Below, in pieces: positions 42,210 to 50,498 of a stretch of 64,000 bases of DNA (position 1 is its first letter; the number at the start of each line of letters is the position of its first letter). The stretch lies in NCBI RefSeq assembly GCF_035194505.1, contig NZ_CP136573.1, positions 620,001 to 684,000 of the forward strand, written 5' to 3'. The position numbers and the translations under genes are program-made. Below the pieces are notes generated by a model, which was not told the DNA's origin, made no database searches, and was given only the letters and a program-made list of their open reading frames with translations. The stretch is from Erythrobacter sp. Lineage in GTDB: Bacteria; Pseudomonadota; Alphaproteobacteria; Sphingomonadales; Sphingomonadaceae.

Positions 42210-44894
42210 ATGGCAACGCGCATGCTGATCGATGCGCGCCACCCGGAAGAAACCCGGGTGGCGGTCCTGCAGGGCAACCGTATTGAGGAATTCGACTTTG
42301 AATCTGCCGAACACAAGCAGATCAAGGGCAATATCTATCTCGCCAAGGTAACCAGGGTCGAACCGTCGCTTCAGGCGGCGTTCGTCGATTTCGGCGGCAA
42401 TCGCCACGGCTTCCTGGCCTTCAGCGAGATCCACCCCGACTACTACCAGATTCCCAAGGCAGACCGCGACGCACTGCTGGCCGAAGAGGCCGAGGCCGCC
42501 GAGGAAGAAGAGCGCCTGCGGGCCGAGGAAGAGGACGAGGGCATCTCGCCCGGCGAGGAATACGACGCCGAGGATGACAGCGGCGAAGCGCTCGCCGAAG
42601 ACTTTGCCGAGAACGGCGTCGAGGAAGTCGACACTTCCGACAAGGACGATGTCGCCACCATCGAGGATGGCGCTTCGGACGAAGATGGCTCGGACGACGA
42701 GACCGGCGAGAGCGACGACTCCGCCGAAGACAGCGAGGGCGGCGAAGATCGCGGCCGTCGTGGCCGTGGCCGCCGCCGTCAGGGCAAGGGCGGTGACAAG
42801 GGTGGCCGCAGCCGCGCCAAGCAGGTAGACGAAGTGCGCGCCAAGCGCATGGCCCTGCGCCGCCGCTACAAGATCCAGGACGTGATCCAGCGCCGTCAGG
42901 TGCTGCTGGTGCAGGTCGTCAAGGAAGAGCGCGGCAACAAGGGCGCAGCGCTCACCACCTATCTCAGTCTCGCCGGCCGCTACACCGTGCTGATGCCCAA
43001 CTCGTCGCATGGCGGCGGGATCAGCCGCAAGATCAGCTCGACCAGTGATCGCAAGCGCCTGAAGGAAATGGTCTCGGACCTCAAGCTCCCCAAGAGCATG
43101 GGCCTGATCGTCCGCACCGCCGGGATGAGCCGCACCAAGCCCGAGATCAAGCGCGACTTCGATTACCTCGCCCGCGTGTGGGACGAGATCCGCGAAAAGA
43201 CCCTCGCCTCGGTTGCGCCCGCACTGATCCATTCGGACAGCGATCTCATCAAGCGTGCGATCCGCGACATCTACAACAAGGAAATCGAGGAAGTCGTCGT
43301 CGAGGGCGAGGAAGGCTACAAGTCAGCCAAGGCCTTCATGAAGCTGCTGATGCCCAGCCACGCAAGGCGGGTGAAAGCCTATTCCGATCCGGTGCCGCTG
43401 TTCCAGCGCTATGGCGCGGAAGACCAGCTGCGCGCGATGTATGATCCGATGGTGCAGCTGAAGTCCGGCGGTTACCTGATCATCAACCCGACCGAGGCGC
43501 TGGTCTCGATCGACATCAACTCCGGCCGCTCGACCAAGGAACACAATATCGAGCAGACTGCGCTCCACACCAACCTCGAGGCGGCGCGCGAGATCGCCCG
43601 CCAGCTGCGCCTGCGCGACATGGCGGGCCTGGTCGTGATCGACTTCATCGACATGGAGTATTCCTCCAACGTCCGTAAGGTCGAAAAGGCGATGAAGGAC
43701 GCGCTCAAGAATGATCGTGCGCGCATCCAGATCGGCCGGATCAGCTCCTTCGGCCTGATGGAAATGAGCCGCCAGCGCCTGCGCACCGGCGTGCTCGAAG
43801 CCACCACCCGCCCCTGCCCGCATTGCGATGGCACGGGTCTGGTGCGCACGGCATCGTCGGCGGGCCTTTCGGCACTGCGTCTGATCGAGGACGAGGCAGC
43901 CAAGGGCAAGGGCACGCAGATCCGTCTGGCCGCGAGCACCGAGGCGGCGATCTACCTCCTCAACGAAAAGCGCGCAGACCTGGTCGAGATTGAACAGCGT
44001 TACGGCGTCACCGTGGCGGTTGTCCCCGAAGGCGAGGATGAAGGCGCGAAGATGAGCGTCTCCAGCGCCGGTCCGCGTCCAGCCCAGGCCCCGCGCTTCG
44101 ATCCGATCATCGACGAGGACGAGGACGAGGAACTTCTCGAGGAAGAAGAAGCCTGGGAAGAAGAGGAAGAAGAGCGCGCCCCGCGCGAACGCCGCGAACG
44201 TCGTGACAGCGCCGAGGGCGATGATGATGGCGGCCGCAAGAAGAAGCGCCGCCGCCGTCGTGGCGGCCGCGGTCGCAATCGTCAGGATCGTGAAGACGGT
44301 GCCGAGGGCGAGGCCGACGAGATCGGTGAAGCCACCGATGGCGAGGATGAGGGCGAGGCCCGCACCGAAGCTGCAACCGGCGAGGATGGCGAAGGTCGTC
44401 CGAAGAAGCGTCGTCGTCGCGGCGGTCGCGGCCGCAAGCGTCGCGACGGCACGTACGAAGGCGCCGAAGGCGAAACCGGCGATGATAGCGCCGAAGCTGA
44501 GGTCGAAGCAGGCGAGGCTGAAGCAGCCGAAGCCGCCGCCGAAGCGCCCGCAGCCGAACCGGAAGTGGCCGAAGAGGCTCCGGCCGAAAAGCCCAAGCGC
44601 AAGCGCGCTCCGCGCAAGCCCAAGGTGACCGAAGCCGAAGCCGAAGCCGAAGCCGAGGCCGAAGCAGCTCCCGCTGCCGAAGAACCGGCTGCCGAAGTGA
44701 CGGAAGAAGCGCCCGCCGAAGCCGAAAAGCCCAAGCGCAAGCGTGCGCCGCGCAAGGCGAAGGTCGCCGAGGCCGAGCCTGCCGAAGTGGCCGAAGTCTC
44801 CACCCCTGCCCCTGCGCCGGCTCCCGAAGCGGCGCAGGACGAGGGCGAGGCCAAGCCGCGCAAAGGCTGGTGGAGCCGCACTTTCGGCGAGTAG
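42210..44894 (+). CDS. rne: Ribonuclease E
   Basis: The main mRNA-decay and rRNA-processing endonuclease. The 894-residue product has an S1 domain (residues 35-250), interrupted after DYYQIPKADRDALL by an acidic insert of about 130 residues and a short basic patch (GRRGRGRRRQGKGG). The RNase H-like and DNase I-like catalytic region follows, with the metal-binding aspartates in SIDINSGRS and VVIDFIDMEYSS. The Zn-link is CPHCDGTG. From about 630 the tail alternates acidic blocks with basic RNA-binding blocks (KKKRRRRRGGRGRN; PKKRRRRGGRGRKRR) and ends in AE/KPKRKRAPRK repeats. The tail would scaffold a degradosome. Start ATG 42210 follows GGAGA at seven bases. Confidence 0.97.
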   Translation: MATRMLIDARHPEETRVAVLQGNRIEEFDFESAEHKQIKGNIYLAKVTRVEPSLQAAFVDFGGNRHGFLAFSEIHPDYYQIPKADRDALLAEEAEAAEEEERLRAEEEDEGISPGEEYDAEDDSGEALAEDFAENGVEEVDTSDKDDVATIEDGASDEDGSDDETGESDDSAEDSEGGEDRGRRGRGRRRQGKGGDKGGRSRAKQVDEVRAKRMALRRRYKIQDVIQRRQVLLVQVVKEERGNKGAALTTYLSLAGRYTVLMPNSSHGGGISRKISSTSDRKRLKEMVSDLKLPKSMGLIVRTAGMSRTKPEIKRDFDYLARVWDEIREKTLASVAPALIHSDSDLIKRAIRDIYNKEIEEVVVEGEEGYKSAKAFMKLLMPSHARRVKAYSDPVPLFQRYGAEDQLRAMYDPMVQLKSGGYLIINPTEALVSIDINSGRSTKEHNIEQTALHTNLEAAREIARQLRLRDMAGLVVIDFIDMEYSSNVRKVEKAMKDALKNDRARIQIGRISSFGLMEMSRQRLRTGVLEATTRPCPHCDGTGLVRTASSAGLSALRLIEDEAAKGKGTQIRLAASTEAAIYLLNEKRADLVEIEQRYGVTVAVVPEGEDEGAKMSVSSAGPRPAQAPRFDPIIDEDEDEELLEEEEAWEEEEEERAPRERRERRDSAEGDDDGGRKKKRRRRRGGRGRNRQDREDGAEGEADEIGEATDGEDEGEARTEAATGEDGEGRPKKRRRRGGRGRKRRDGTYEGAEGETGDDSAEAEVEAGEAEAAEAAAEAPAAEPEVAEEAPAEKPKRKRAPRKPKVTEAEAEAEAEAEAAPAAEEPAAEVTEEAPAEAEKPKRKRAPRKAKVAEAEPAEVAEVSTPAPAPAPEAAQDEGEAKPRKGWWSRTFGE
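44584..44763 (+). repeat. Direct repeat and GAAGCC microsatellite in the rne tail
   Basis: A near-identical 42-base direct repeat, 44584-44625 and 44722-44763, encodes KPKRKRAPRK twice. Between them, at 44631-44666, lies a tandem GAAGCC hexamer run (five to six copies with small changes), which encodes the EAEAEA stretch. Such arrays expand and contract by slippage and would change tail length between strains without breaking the frame. Confidence 0.8.
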
Positions 44895-44914
44895 TCGCTG
44901 ACATTAAAGCAACG

Positions 44915-44952
44915 AAAAGGGGCGGGAGCGGCAAGCCACTCCCGCCCCTTTT
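44915..44952. terminator. Strong bidirectional intrinsic terminator
   Basis: A 14-base perfect stem, AAAAGGGGCGGGAG (44915-44928) and CTCCCGCCCCTTTT (44939-44952), with a 10-base loop. The T-run at the right ends rne transcripts and the complementary T-run on the other strand ends the convergent methyltransferase transcript. Confidence 0.9.
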
Positions 44953-44965
44953 CATGTGCGGCTGC

Positions 44966-45598
44966 TCAGGCGGGCTTTCGAGCGATGCCCCACTCCATCC
45001 ATCCGGCAAAGCGCGGGGCCTTGGGCGTATAGCCTTCCCCCAGCGGCTCGACGGCAAAGCCTGCCCCTGCCAACGCAGAGGTGATCGGACGGGTCAGATG
45101 GCAGCCTCCGGCAAGGTGCTTCCAGACGGGTTCGATCCGCTCCTGCCAGCGGCGCACCGATGGATCAGGCGCGCGGCCATGCTCAAGGAACAGCAGACGG
45201 CCACCGGGGCGCAGGATGCGGCGCATCTCGCGCATCACCTGTGCCGGATCATCAACCGAACACAGGGTAAAGGTGCACACCGCACAGTCGAAGCTGTCGT
45301 CGGCAAAGGGGATCGCCTCGCCCCGCCCTTGCCTGAGGTCCGCCGCCCAGCCCTTGGCCGCAGCCGCTGCGCGGGTGGCATCGAGCAGGCCCTCATGCGG
45401 GTCGATCCCGGCATAGGACGTGACCGCGCCAGCATCGTAGAATTCGTGATTGATCCCGCCGCCGCATCCGACTTCGAACACATCACCCGCAGCCTTGGGC
45501 ACCACGGCGCTGCGACGCTTCATCACCTGACCCTGCGAACAGGCGCAGGTGATCAGGCGCGGCATGATATTGGCTTCGTACCAGCCCGAAAGGCCCAT
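44966..45598 (-). CDS. Class I SAM-dependent methyltransferase (UbiE-like)
   Basis: A 210-residue cytoplasmic methyltransferase. It has motif I VFEVGCGGGINHEFY, an acidic end after the second strand (AGIDPHEGLLDAT), QGRGEAIPFADDSFDCAVCTF, and the RILRPGGRLLFLEHGRAPD motif. This is the shape of UbiE/COQ5- and methyltransferase-11-type enzymes. The substrate is unknown. It lies 66 bases downstream of the PLP-enzyme gene on the same strand and ends next to the shared terminator with rne. Confidence 0.85.
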   Translation of the reverse strand: MGLSGWYEANIMPRLITCACSQGQVMKRRSAVVPKAAGDVFEVGCGGGINHEFYDAGAVTSYAGIDPHEGLLDATRAAAAAKGWAADLRQGRGEAIPFADDSFDCAVCTFTLCSVDDPAQVMREMRRILRPGGRLLFLEHGRAPDPSVRRWQERIEPVWKHLAGGCHLTRPITSALAGAGFAVEPLGEGYTPKAPRFAGWMEWGIARKPA

Positions 45599-45622
45599 CC
45601 CCTGCTCTCCATTCCGGCGACC

Positions 45623-45665
45623 CTTGGGCGATACTAGCCCAAAGCCGCCGTGAGGAAAGCGGCTT
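45623..45665 (-). terminator. Two overlapping hairpins after the PLP-enzyme gene
   Basis: On the forward strand, TTGGGC (45624-45629) pairs with GCCCAA (45637-45642), and AAGCCGC (45642-45648) pairs with GCGGCTT (45659-45665); the last arm touches the stop codon. Read on the minus strand, the second hairpin ends in TTT, so it may be a weak terminator or attenuator between this gene and the methyltransferase. Confidence 0.4.
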
Positions 45666-47128
45666 CAGCCTGCCATCTTTGCGGCGACGGCTTTGAGGCC
45701 CGTGGCAATCCGCGCCATATCATCGGCAATGCCGGCATCGCGGGTCGCCGGATCGAGCGCGTCCCATGTAGTGAGCTGCGGCATGGAGAGGCCGACGCGC
45801 ATCGTCCCACCCCAACCGCCATCCACGCGCACGCACTTGACCGGCTGGCCGAGACGGATGCCATCCAGCGCCAGCGCCTTGTGCGCGGCCTGTGCGGCAT
45901 CGAAGGTTTCGAGCCCCGCCAGCCCTGACAGGTCGAGCGTCGCCAGCGTGCGCATCTCGATCGGGCTGTCACCCTCGTCGCCGCTGCCCGGGGTCACCCG
46001 TGCAAGACCAAGAGGAGCGAGCAGGTGATCGCGAAGACCGTCCTCAAAGGAGGCAATCATCGCCTCGACGCGCGGCATGGGGATCGCCTGAAAGCGTTCG
46101 ATCTCGAACAGCGCCGCTTCGAGCCGCAGCGCGAGGGCGGCATTGGCACTGTCCTCGAGCCGCTCGGCTCCCGGCCAACCGGCGGGCCATTCGGCACGGC
46201 GGAAGATGCGCGCGAAACCTTCGGGCAGCGGCGCAGCGCCCGTGGTCAGCGTGCGCGGCACCAGCGCCCAGCCATTGAAGGGCGGCGCGCCGACGAATTT
46301 CGATCCGGTCATCAGTACGATCACACCGCGCGCCAGATAATCGGCAATCGCCGCGCTGGTGATACGCGCCTGGCAGGCATCGACCACGAAGGTCGCGGAA
46401 TCGCCGAATTCGGCCAGCAGCGCGTCAAGATCGCCAAGCTGGGGAAGGACCAGCCCGGTCTTCGAGCCGTGGACGCAGTGCACCACGCTATGCTTGCCCG
46501 AAGCGCGGGCAGCGGCAATCCCTTCGGCCATGGCGGCGGCGATCCCGGCGCTGGCATGGGCCTCGCCATCAGGACAGCGCACCGGCACATCGACCAGCGT
46601 GATCTCGCCCATGCCGGCCACATCCTCGCCCGGCGCGACGCCTTCGGTCAGCGCGGTTTCATTGGCAAAGAAGCGGCCATGCGCGGAATGGATGCAGCCC
46701 GATCCGATCTCGTCCGCGCCCAGCAGGATGTTGTGGATGCCCGCCTGTCCGCGCCCCAGGGCCACCGCCAGCGCTACATATTCAAGATCGGTGCCCGACG
46801 GCGCGAAGACGATATCGCAGGCCTCATCAATGCCATAGGCCGCCCGGATGCGACCGCGCACATCCTCGAGCCGCGCGGCATAGCTCTGCCCCGCCCGCTC
46901 GCCCTCGGCCGCCAGCAGATGCGCGAAGGCGTCTGCGGAAATGTCGCTCACGGTCGAGGAGGAATAGGCCAGAACAGCGCGCGGATAGGGCGCGGAGAGA
47001 TATTTGTTGAGCCCGCTCGCGTCATCGAGCGTGATCCGTGCATCGCCTCCGCCCGACAGCGCTGCGACCAGCGCGCGCGCATTTGCTGAGGCGTCAAACC
47101 CATCAAGCGGGCGATTGAGAGGGGGCAA
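45665..47128 (-). CDS. PLP-dependent enzyme, class-V-aminotransferase fold, unknown reaction
   Basis: A 487-residue protein, probably starting at TTG 47128 after an AAAGG; an ATG start would lie far outside the conserved region. It has the fold-type I layout. The cofactor-ring Asp and the following Gln lie in FVVDACQARITSAA, and the Schiff-base Lys277 in MTGSKFVGAPPFNGW. Earlier segments are FAPSGTDLEYVALAVALGRG, with the phosphate-binding Gly/Thr, and the His-containing HCVHGSKTGLVLPQLGDLD. These look like class V aminotransferases or cysteine-desulphurase-like enzymes, but no desulphurase active-site Cys loop is evident. It diverges from an ATP-grasp ligase gene, and the same-strand methyltransferase follows. 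Reaction unknown. Confidence 0.7.
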   Translation of the reverse strand: MPPLNRPLDGFDASANARALVAALSGGGDARITLDDASGLNKYLSAPYPRAVLAYSSSTVSDISADAFAHLLAAEGERAGQSYAARLEDVRGRIRAAYGIDEACDIVFAPSGTDLEYVALAVALGRGQAGIHNILLGADEIGSGCIHSAHGRFFANETALTEGVAPGEDVAGMGEITLVDVPVRCPDGEAHASAGIAAAMAEGIAAARASGKHSVVHCVHGSKTGLVLPQLGDLDALLAEFGDSATFVVDACQARITSAAIADYLARGVIVLMTGSKFVGAPPFNGWALVPRTLTTGAAPLPEGFARIFRRAEWPAGWPGAERLEDSANAALALRLEAALFEIERFQAIPMPRVEAMIASFEDGLRDHLLAPLGLARVTPGSGDEGDSPIEMRTLATLDLSGLAGLETFDAAQAAHKALALDGIRLGQPVKCVRVDGGWGGTMRVGLSMPQLTTWDALDPATRDAGIADDMARIATGLKAVAAKMAG

Positions 47129-47270
47129 GATGGCAACCTTTCGGGGGGCACAAGGCCGGCTTGGCCGCGTGTTAGAGAAACCGCTGCGCCAATAAAACCG
47201 CAAAATGCATCTGGCGCAGCTGTCCCTCGCGCACTACATGGCGCCCCTTCCTGCAAGAGGCTTGCCGAAC

Positions 47271-48275
47271 ATGACCAGCTACCCCGCCCCGCTCCGCATT
47301 CCCGAGGAAGCCAAGCAGCGGCTCAAGATCCTGTTCATCGCCAAGAACGCGCTGTGGGATGGCTCGGGCAGCGCCGAGGACGGCAACCACGCGACCTATC
47401 ACGTCGAGATGCGCGAAGTGCTCAAGGGGCTCGGCCTCAACCTGAGGGTCGAGGACAAGTTCGAAGTGCTGTTTGACAAGCCCGAGGTCGATTTCGTCTT
47501 CCCGCTGCTCAACCGCGCGGGCTTCTTCAATTCGGAAATGCTCTGCCCGCTGCTCTGCGAGCGCGCCGGCCTGCCCTATCTTGGCGCAAGCCCGATCCTG
47601 CGCGGCCTCTCGGACGACAAGCATCTTGCCAAGCGCGCCGTGCGCGACGCTGGCGTGCCGACCGCACCCTGGGCAATCTACCGCCGCGGCGCGCCGATCG
47701 ATCCGTCCAAGTGCCCCGAAGGCACGCGCTTCGTGGTGAAGCCCAATAATTCCTCGGCGAGCTGGGGCGTGATGGACGCGACCGACTGGCCGAGCGTCGA
47801 GAAAGCGATCCATGGCGTTCACGAGCTGGGCCATGACGCGCTGGTCGAACCCTTCATCGACGGCAGCGACGTGGAAGTGCCGGTGGTGACGATTGGCAAC
47901 GAGCCGGTGATCCTGCCGATGATGATCTTCCGCCAGGCCGATCCCTCGCACCTGCGCACCTATCAGGAAAAGCGCGATCTGGTGGATCGCAGCCAGAAAT
48001 ACTCGCTCGATCCCTTCGAGAACCCCGCAATGATCGCCAAGATCACCGAATATACCAAGGCCGCGATGCAGGAATATCGCCCCTTCGATTACGGCCGCTT
48101 CGAATTCCGGGTGAACGAGGAAACCGGCGACATCACCTTCCTGGAACTGAACCTCAACTGCAACCTGTGGTCGCAGAAGGTGTTCGGGCGCGCGGCCAAG
48201 CTGGCCGGCTGGACGCAGGAACAGCTGATCGAGACGCTGGTGGCCGAAAGCCTCGCGCGCCACGGGCTGATCTAG
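47271..48275 (+). CDS. ATP-grasp ligase, D-alanine--D-alanine-ligase-like
   Basis: A 334-residue ATP-grasp enzyme from ATG 47271. Motifs: the ATP-binding FVVKPNNSSASWGVM loop, the EPFIDGSDVEVPVVTIG segment, and the magnesium-binding ELNLNCNLWSQKVFGRAAKLAGW near the end, which lines up with the E-x-N-x-N motif of Ddl. The amino-terminal NALWDGSGSAEDGNH loop differs from true Ddl (Glu-Ser substrate pair). It therefore probably joins an acid to an amine other than D-Ala. It diverges from the PLP enzyme with about 140 bases between starts, and its stop overlaps the convergent SDR stop by four bases (48272-48275). Substrate unknown. Confidence 0.75.
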   Translation: MTSYPAPLRIPEEAKQRLKILFIAKNALWDGSGSAEDGNHATYHVEMREVLKGLGLNLRVEDKFEVLFDKPEVDFVFPLLNRAGFFNSEMLCPLLCERAGLPYLGASPILRGLSDDKHLAKRAVRDAGVPTAPWAIYRRGAPIDPSKCPEGTRFVVKPNNSSASWGVMDATDWPSVEKAIHGVHELGHDALVEPFIDGSDVEVPVVTIGNEPVILPMMIFRQADPSHLRTYQEKRDLVDRSQKYSLDPFENPAMIAKITEYTKAAMQEYRPFDYGRFEFRVNEETGDITFLELNLNCNLWSQKVFGRAAKLAGWTQEQLIETLVAESLARHGLI

Positions 48276-49027
48276 GCGGGGATTTCCTCGCCGCGAAAAT
48301 CGAACACCCGGCCCGAATGTTCGGGCTGCAAGCGCGACAACACGCCGAGCAAGTTGGCGGCTGCATCTTCGGGCGCGGTCAGTTGGCCTTCGGCGAGGTT
48401 CGACTGGAAGGGCTGCGAGAGCACCGAATCCACGGTCCCGGGATGCAGGCCGACGATCACGCCCTCCGGATGCGTGCGCGCCATTTCCAGCGCGAAGTTC
48501 TTCAACAGCATGTTGAGTGCGGCTTTCGACGCGCGGTAGGAATGCCACCCGCCAAGCCGGTTGTCCGAAATCGACCCGACCCGCGCCGAAAGCGCGGCAA
48601 AGCGGAACGCCCGCCCGCGCGGCATCAGCGCAAGGCAATGCTTGGCAATCAGCGCCGGGCCGATCGTGTTCAATGCCAGCACCTCCGCCATGCTTGCCGG
48701 ATCAAGCCGCTTGTATGTGCGCTCAGGGCCGGTCCCGTCCGCCAGTGTCAGCACGCCGGTGGCAACGATTACCCATTCAGGCGGATCATCGCGCATCGCT
48801 TCGGCTGAGGCGGCAATGCTCGCCTCGTCGGCAAGATCGAAAGCAAATGGGCGGACGCCTGACAGCGAGGGGGCGGCGCCGCTGCGCGATCCCGCATAGA
48901 TCACCTGCGTCCCGCGCGCCGCCAGTGCTTCAACCAGCGCCCGTCCGATCCCGCCGGACGCGCCGAACACCGCCGCGCTGCGCGGCCACGCCCCTGCCTC
49001 ACCCGCCAATTGTCCTGTCATTGCCAT
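48272..49027 (-). CDS. Short-chain dehydrogenase/reductase (CsgA-like)
   Basis: A 251-residue SDR with the cofactor loop VFGASGGIGRALVEALAARG, the Asp after the third strand (FAFDLADEASIAA), NTIGP at the NNAG position, and the active-site YRASK preceded by the Ser region (LSARVGSISDNRLGGWHSY). The GVIVGLHPGTVDSVLSQPFQ segment resembles C-factor-type SDRs. It converges with the ATP-grasp gene (stops overlap) and diverges from sdhB. Substrate not assigned. Confidence 0.85.
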   Translation of the reverse strand: MAMTGQLAGEAGAWPRSAAVFGASGGIGRALVEALAARGTQVIYAGSRSGAAPSLSGVRPFAFDLADEASIAASAEAMRDDPPEWVIVATGVLTLADGTGPERTYKRLDPASMAEVLALNTIGPALIAKHCLALMPRGRAFRFAALSARVGSISDNRLGGWHSYRASKAALNMLLKNFALEMARTHPEGVIVGLHPGTVDSVLSQPFQSNLAEGQLTAPEDAAANLLGVLSRLQPEHSGRVFDFRGEEIPA

Positions 49028-49124
49028 CGCTGCTCAAAGCGCATCCGCGCCCGCTTGGTTCCACAAGGTGTGGCAGGCTCAACCCCTGTGCGAAATCATG
49101 CAAGATTTGGGGGTAACCGCCCGC

Positions 49125-49152
49125 TTGCCAGCGTCGGCAGAGCCGTTAGATA
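49125..49152 (+). promoter_or_regulatory. Candidate sdhB promoter
   Basis: TTGCCA at 49125-49130, 16-base spacer, TAGATA at 49147-49152, about 30 bases before the sdhB ATG. Both boxes match the vegetative consensus well, though the spacer is one base short. Confidence 0.4.
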
Positions 49153-49181
49153 GGGTGCAAATTGCAACGCGGGATCACGTC

Positions 49182-49961
49182 ATGGCAACCTTCACTCTTC
49201 CCAAGAATTCCAAGATCAATGCCAATGGCAAGGTCCACAAGGCCGAAGGCGGCCGGGTCAAGTCGTTCAAGATCTACCGCTACGATCCCGACAGCGGCCA
49301 GAACCCGCGCTATGACAAGTTCGAGATCAATCTCGACGAATGCGGGCCGATGGTTCTGGACGCCCTGTTCAAGATCAAGAACGAGATCGACCCGACCCTG
49401 ACCTTCCGCCGTTCGTGCCGCGAGGGGATCTGCGGTTCGTGCTCGATGAACATGAACGGCAAGAACGGCCTCGCCTGCACCACCGCGATCGAGGATCTCA
49501 AGGGCGAAATCCGCATCACCCCGCTGCCGCACATGGACGTGATCAAGGACCTCGTGCCCGACTTCACCCATTTCTACGCGCAGTACGCCTCGATCCGTCC
49601 GTGGCTCCAGACTGTCAGCCCCACGCCCTCGGGCAAGGAGCGGCTGCAATCGCCCGAACAGCGTGAAAAGCTCGACGGGCTTTACGAGTGCATCCTGTGC
49701 GCCTGCTGCTCGACCTCGTGCCCGAGCTACTGGTGGAATTCGGACAAGTTCCTCGGCCCGGCGATCCTGCTCCAGGCCTATCGCTGGCTCGCTGACAGCC
49801 GCGACGAGATGACCGGCGAGCGGCTGGACGATCTGGAAGATCCGTTCCGCCTCTACCGCTGCCACACCATCATGAACTGCGCGAATGTCTGCCCCAAGGG
49901 CCTGAGCCCCGCCAAGGCGATCGCCGAAACCAAGAAGATGATGGCCGAGCGCGCGATCTGA
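49182..49961 (+). CDS. sdhB: Succinate dehydrogenase iron-sulphur subunit
   Basis: Carries electrons from the flavoprotein SdhA to quinone in complex II of the TCA cycle and respiratory chain. The 259-residue product has the 2Fe-2S motif SCREGICGSCSMNMNGKNGLAC, and the CILCACCSTSCP and CHTIMNCANVCPKGL motifs for the 4Fe-4S and 3Fe-4S clusters. Start ATG 49182 (MATFTLPKNSKINANG). The genes for the other three subunits are not next to it: upstream is a divergent SDR and downstream a thioesterase. It therefore seems to have its own promoter. Confidence 0.96.
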   Translation: MATFTLPKNSKINANGKVHKAEGGRVKSFKIYRYDPDSGQNPRYDKFEINLDECGPMVLDALFKIKNEIDPTLTFRRSCREGICGSCSMNMNGKNGLACTTAIEDLKGEIRITPLPHMDVIKDLVPDFTHFYAQYASIRPWLQTVSPTPSGKERLQSPEQREKLDGLYECILCACCSTSCPSYWWNSDKFLGPAILLQAYRWLADSRDEMTGERLDDLEDPFRLYRCHTIMNCANVCPKGLSPAKAIAETKKMMAERAI

Positions 49962-49994
49962 TCGGCAGCGATCAGACAGCGCCGGCGCGGCATC

Positions 49995-50492
49995 ATGGCT
50001 GACCACCAACCGATCAACGCGCCGTTCGAGTATCGCCCGCTCGCGCCCGAGGAGTGCGGCGGCGAGGCGGACTGGTATACCTGGAACATGGTCGACCGCA
50101 CCCGGTTCAACACCGCTGTGCTGGGCGAGATGCGGGTACGCCGCGAAGGCGCGCATTGCCGCTTGCGCATGTTCCCCGAGCGCCGCCACACCAACCTTGT
50201 CGACAACATCCACGGCGCGGTCACGCTCGGGCTGATCGACATCGCCCTGTTTGCCGCGATGCACATCAACGGCAGCGGCGAGGCCGGCCCGTCGGTGACG
50301 GTGGAATTGTCGACGCAGTTCGTGGGCGGCGGTGACCCCTCGCGTCCGCTCGACGCGGTCAGCGAGATCGTGCGCGAAACCGGGCGGATGCTGTTCCTGC
50401 GGGGCTTTGCGACGCAGCCGCGCGCAGATGGCGGCGAGGACATCATCGCCTCCTATTCGGGCATCGTGCGCAAGATGCGCTCGCGCGACTGA
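49995..50492 (+). CDS. PaaI-type hotdog-fold thioesterase
   Basis: Likely hydrolyses acyl-CoA thioesters. The 165-residue product has the hotdog helix HTNLVDNIHGAVTLGLIDIA with the expected His-Gly pair, and the strand SVTVELSTQFVGGGD near the middle, as in PaaI-family thioesterases. The amino-terminal 40 residues are an extension. It is 33 bases after sdhB and 6 bases before zapE, so the three may be one unit. Substrate unknown. Confidence 0.85.
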   Translation: MADHQPINAPFEYRPLAPEECGGEADWYTWNMVDRTRFNTAVLGEMRVRREGAHCRLRMFPERRHTNLVDNIHGAVTLGLIDIALFAAMHINGSGEAGPSVTVELSTQFVGGGDPSRPLDAVSEIVRETGRMLFLRGFATQPRADGGEDIIASYSGIVRKMRSRD

Positions 50493-50498
50493 CGCGCG

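Noticed and set aside
42490..42830. The acidic/basic stretch in rne as a frameshift artefact
   Set aside because: The frame stays open, GC3 bias is kept, and S1 motifs resume afterwards, so it is a true insert.
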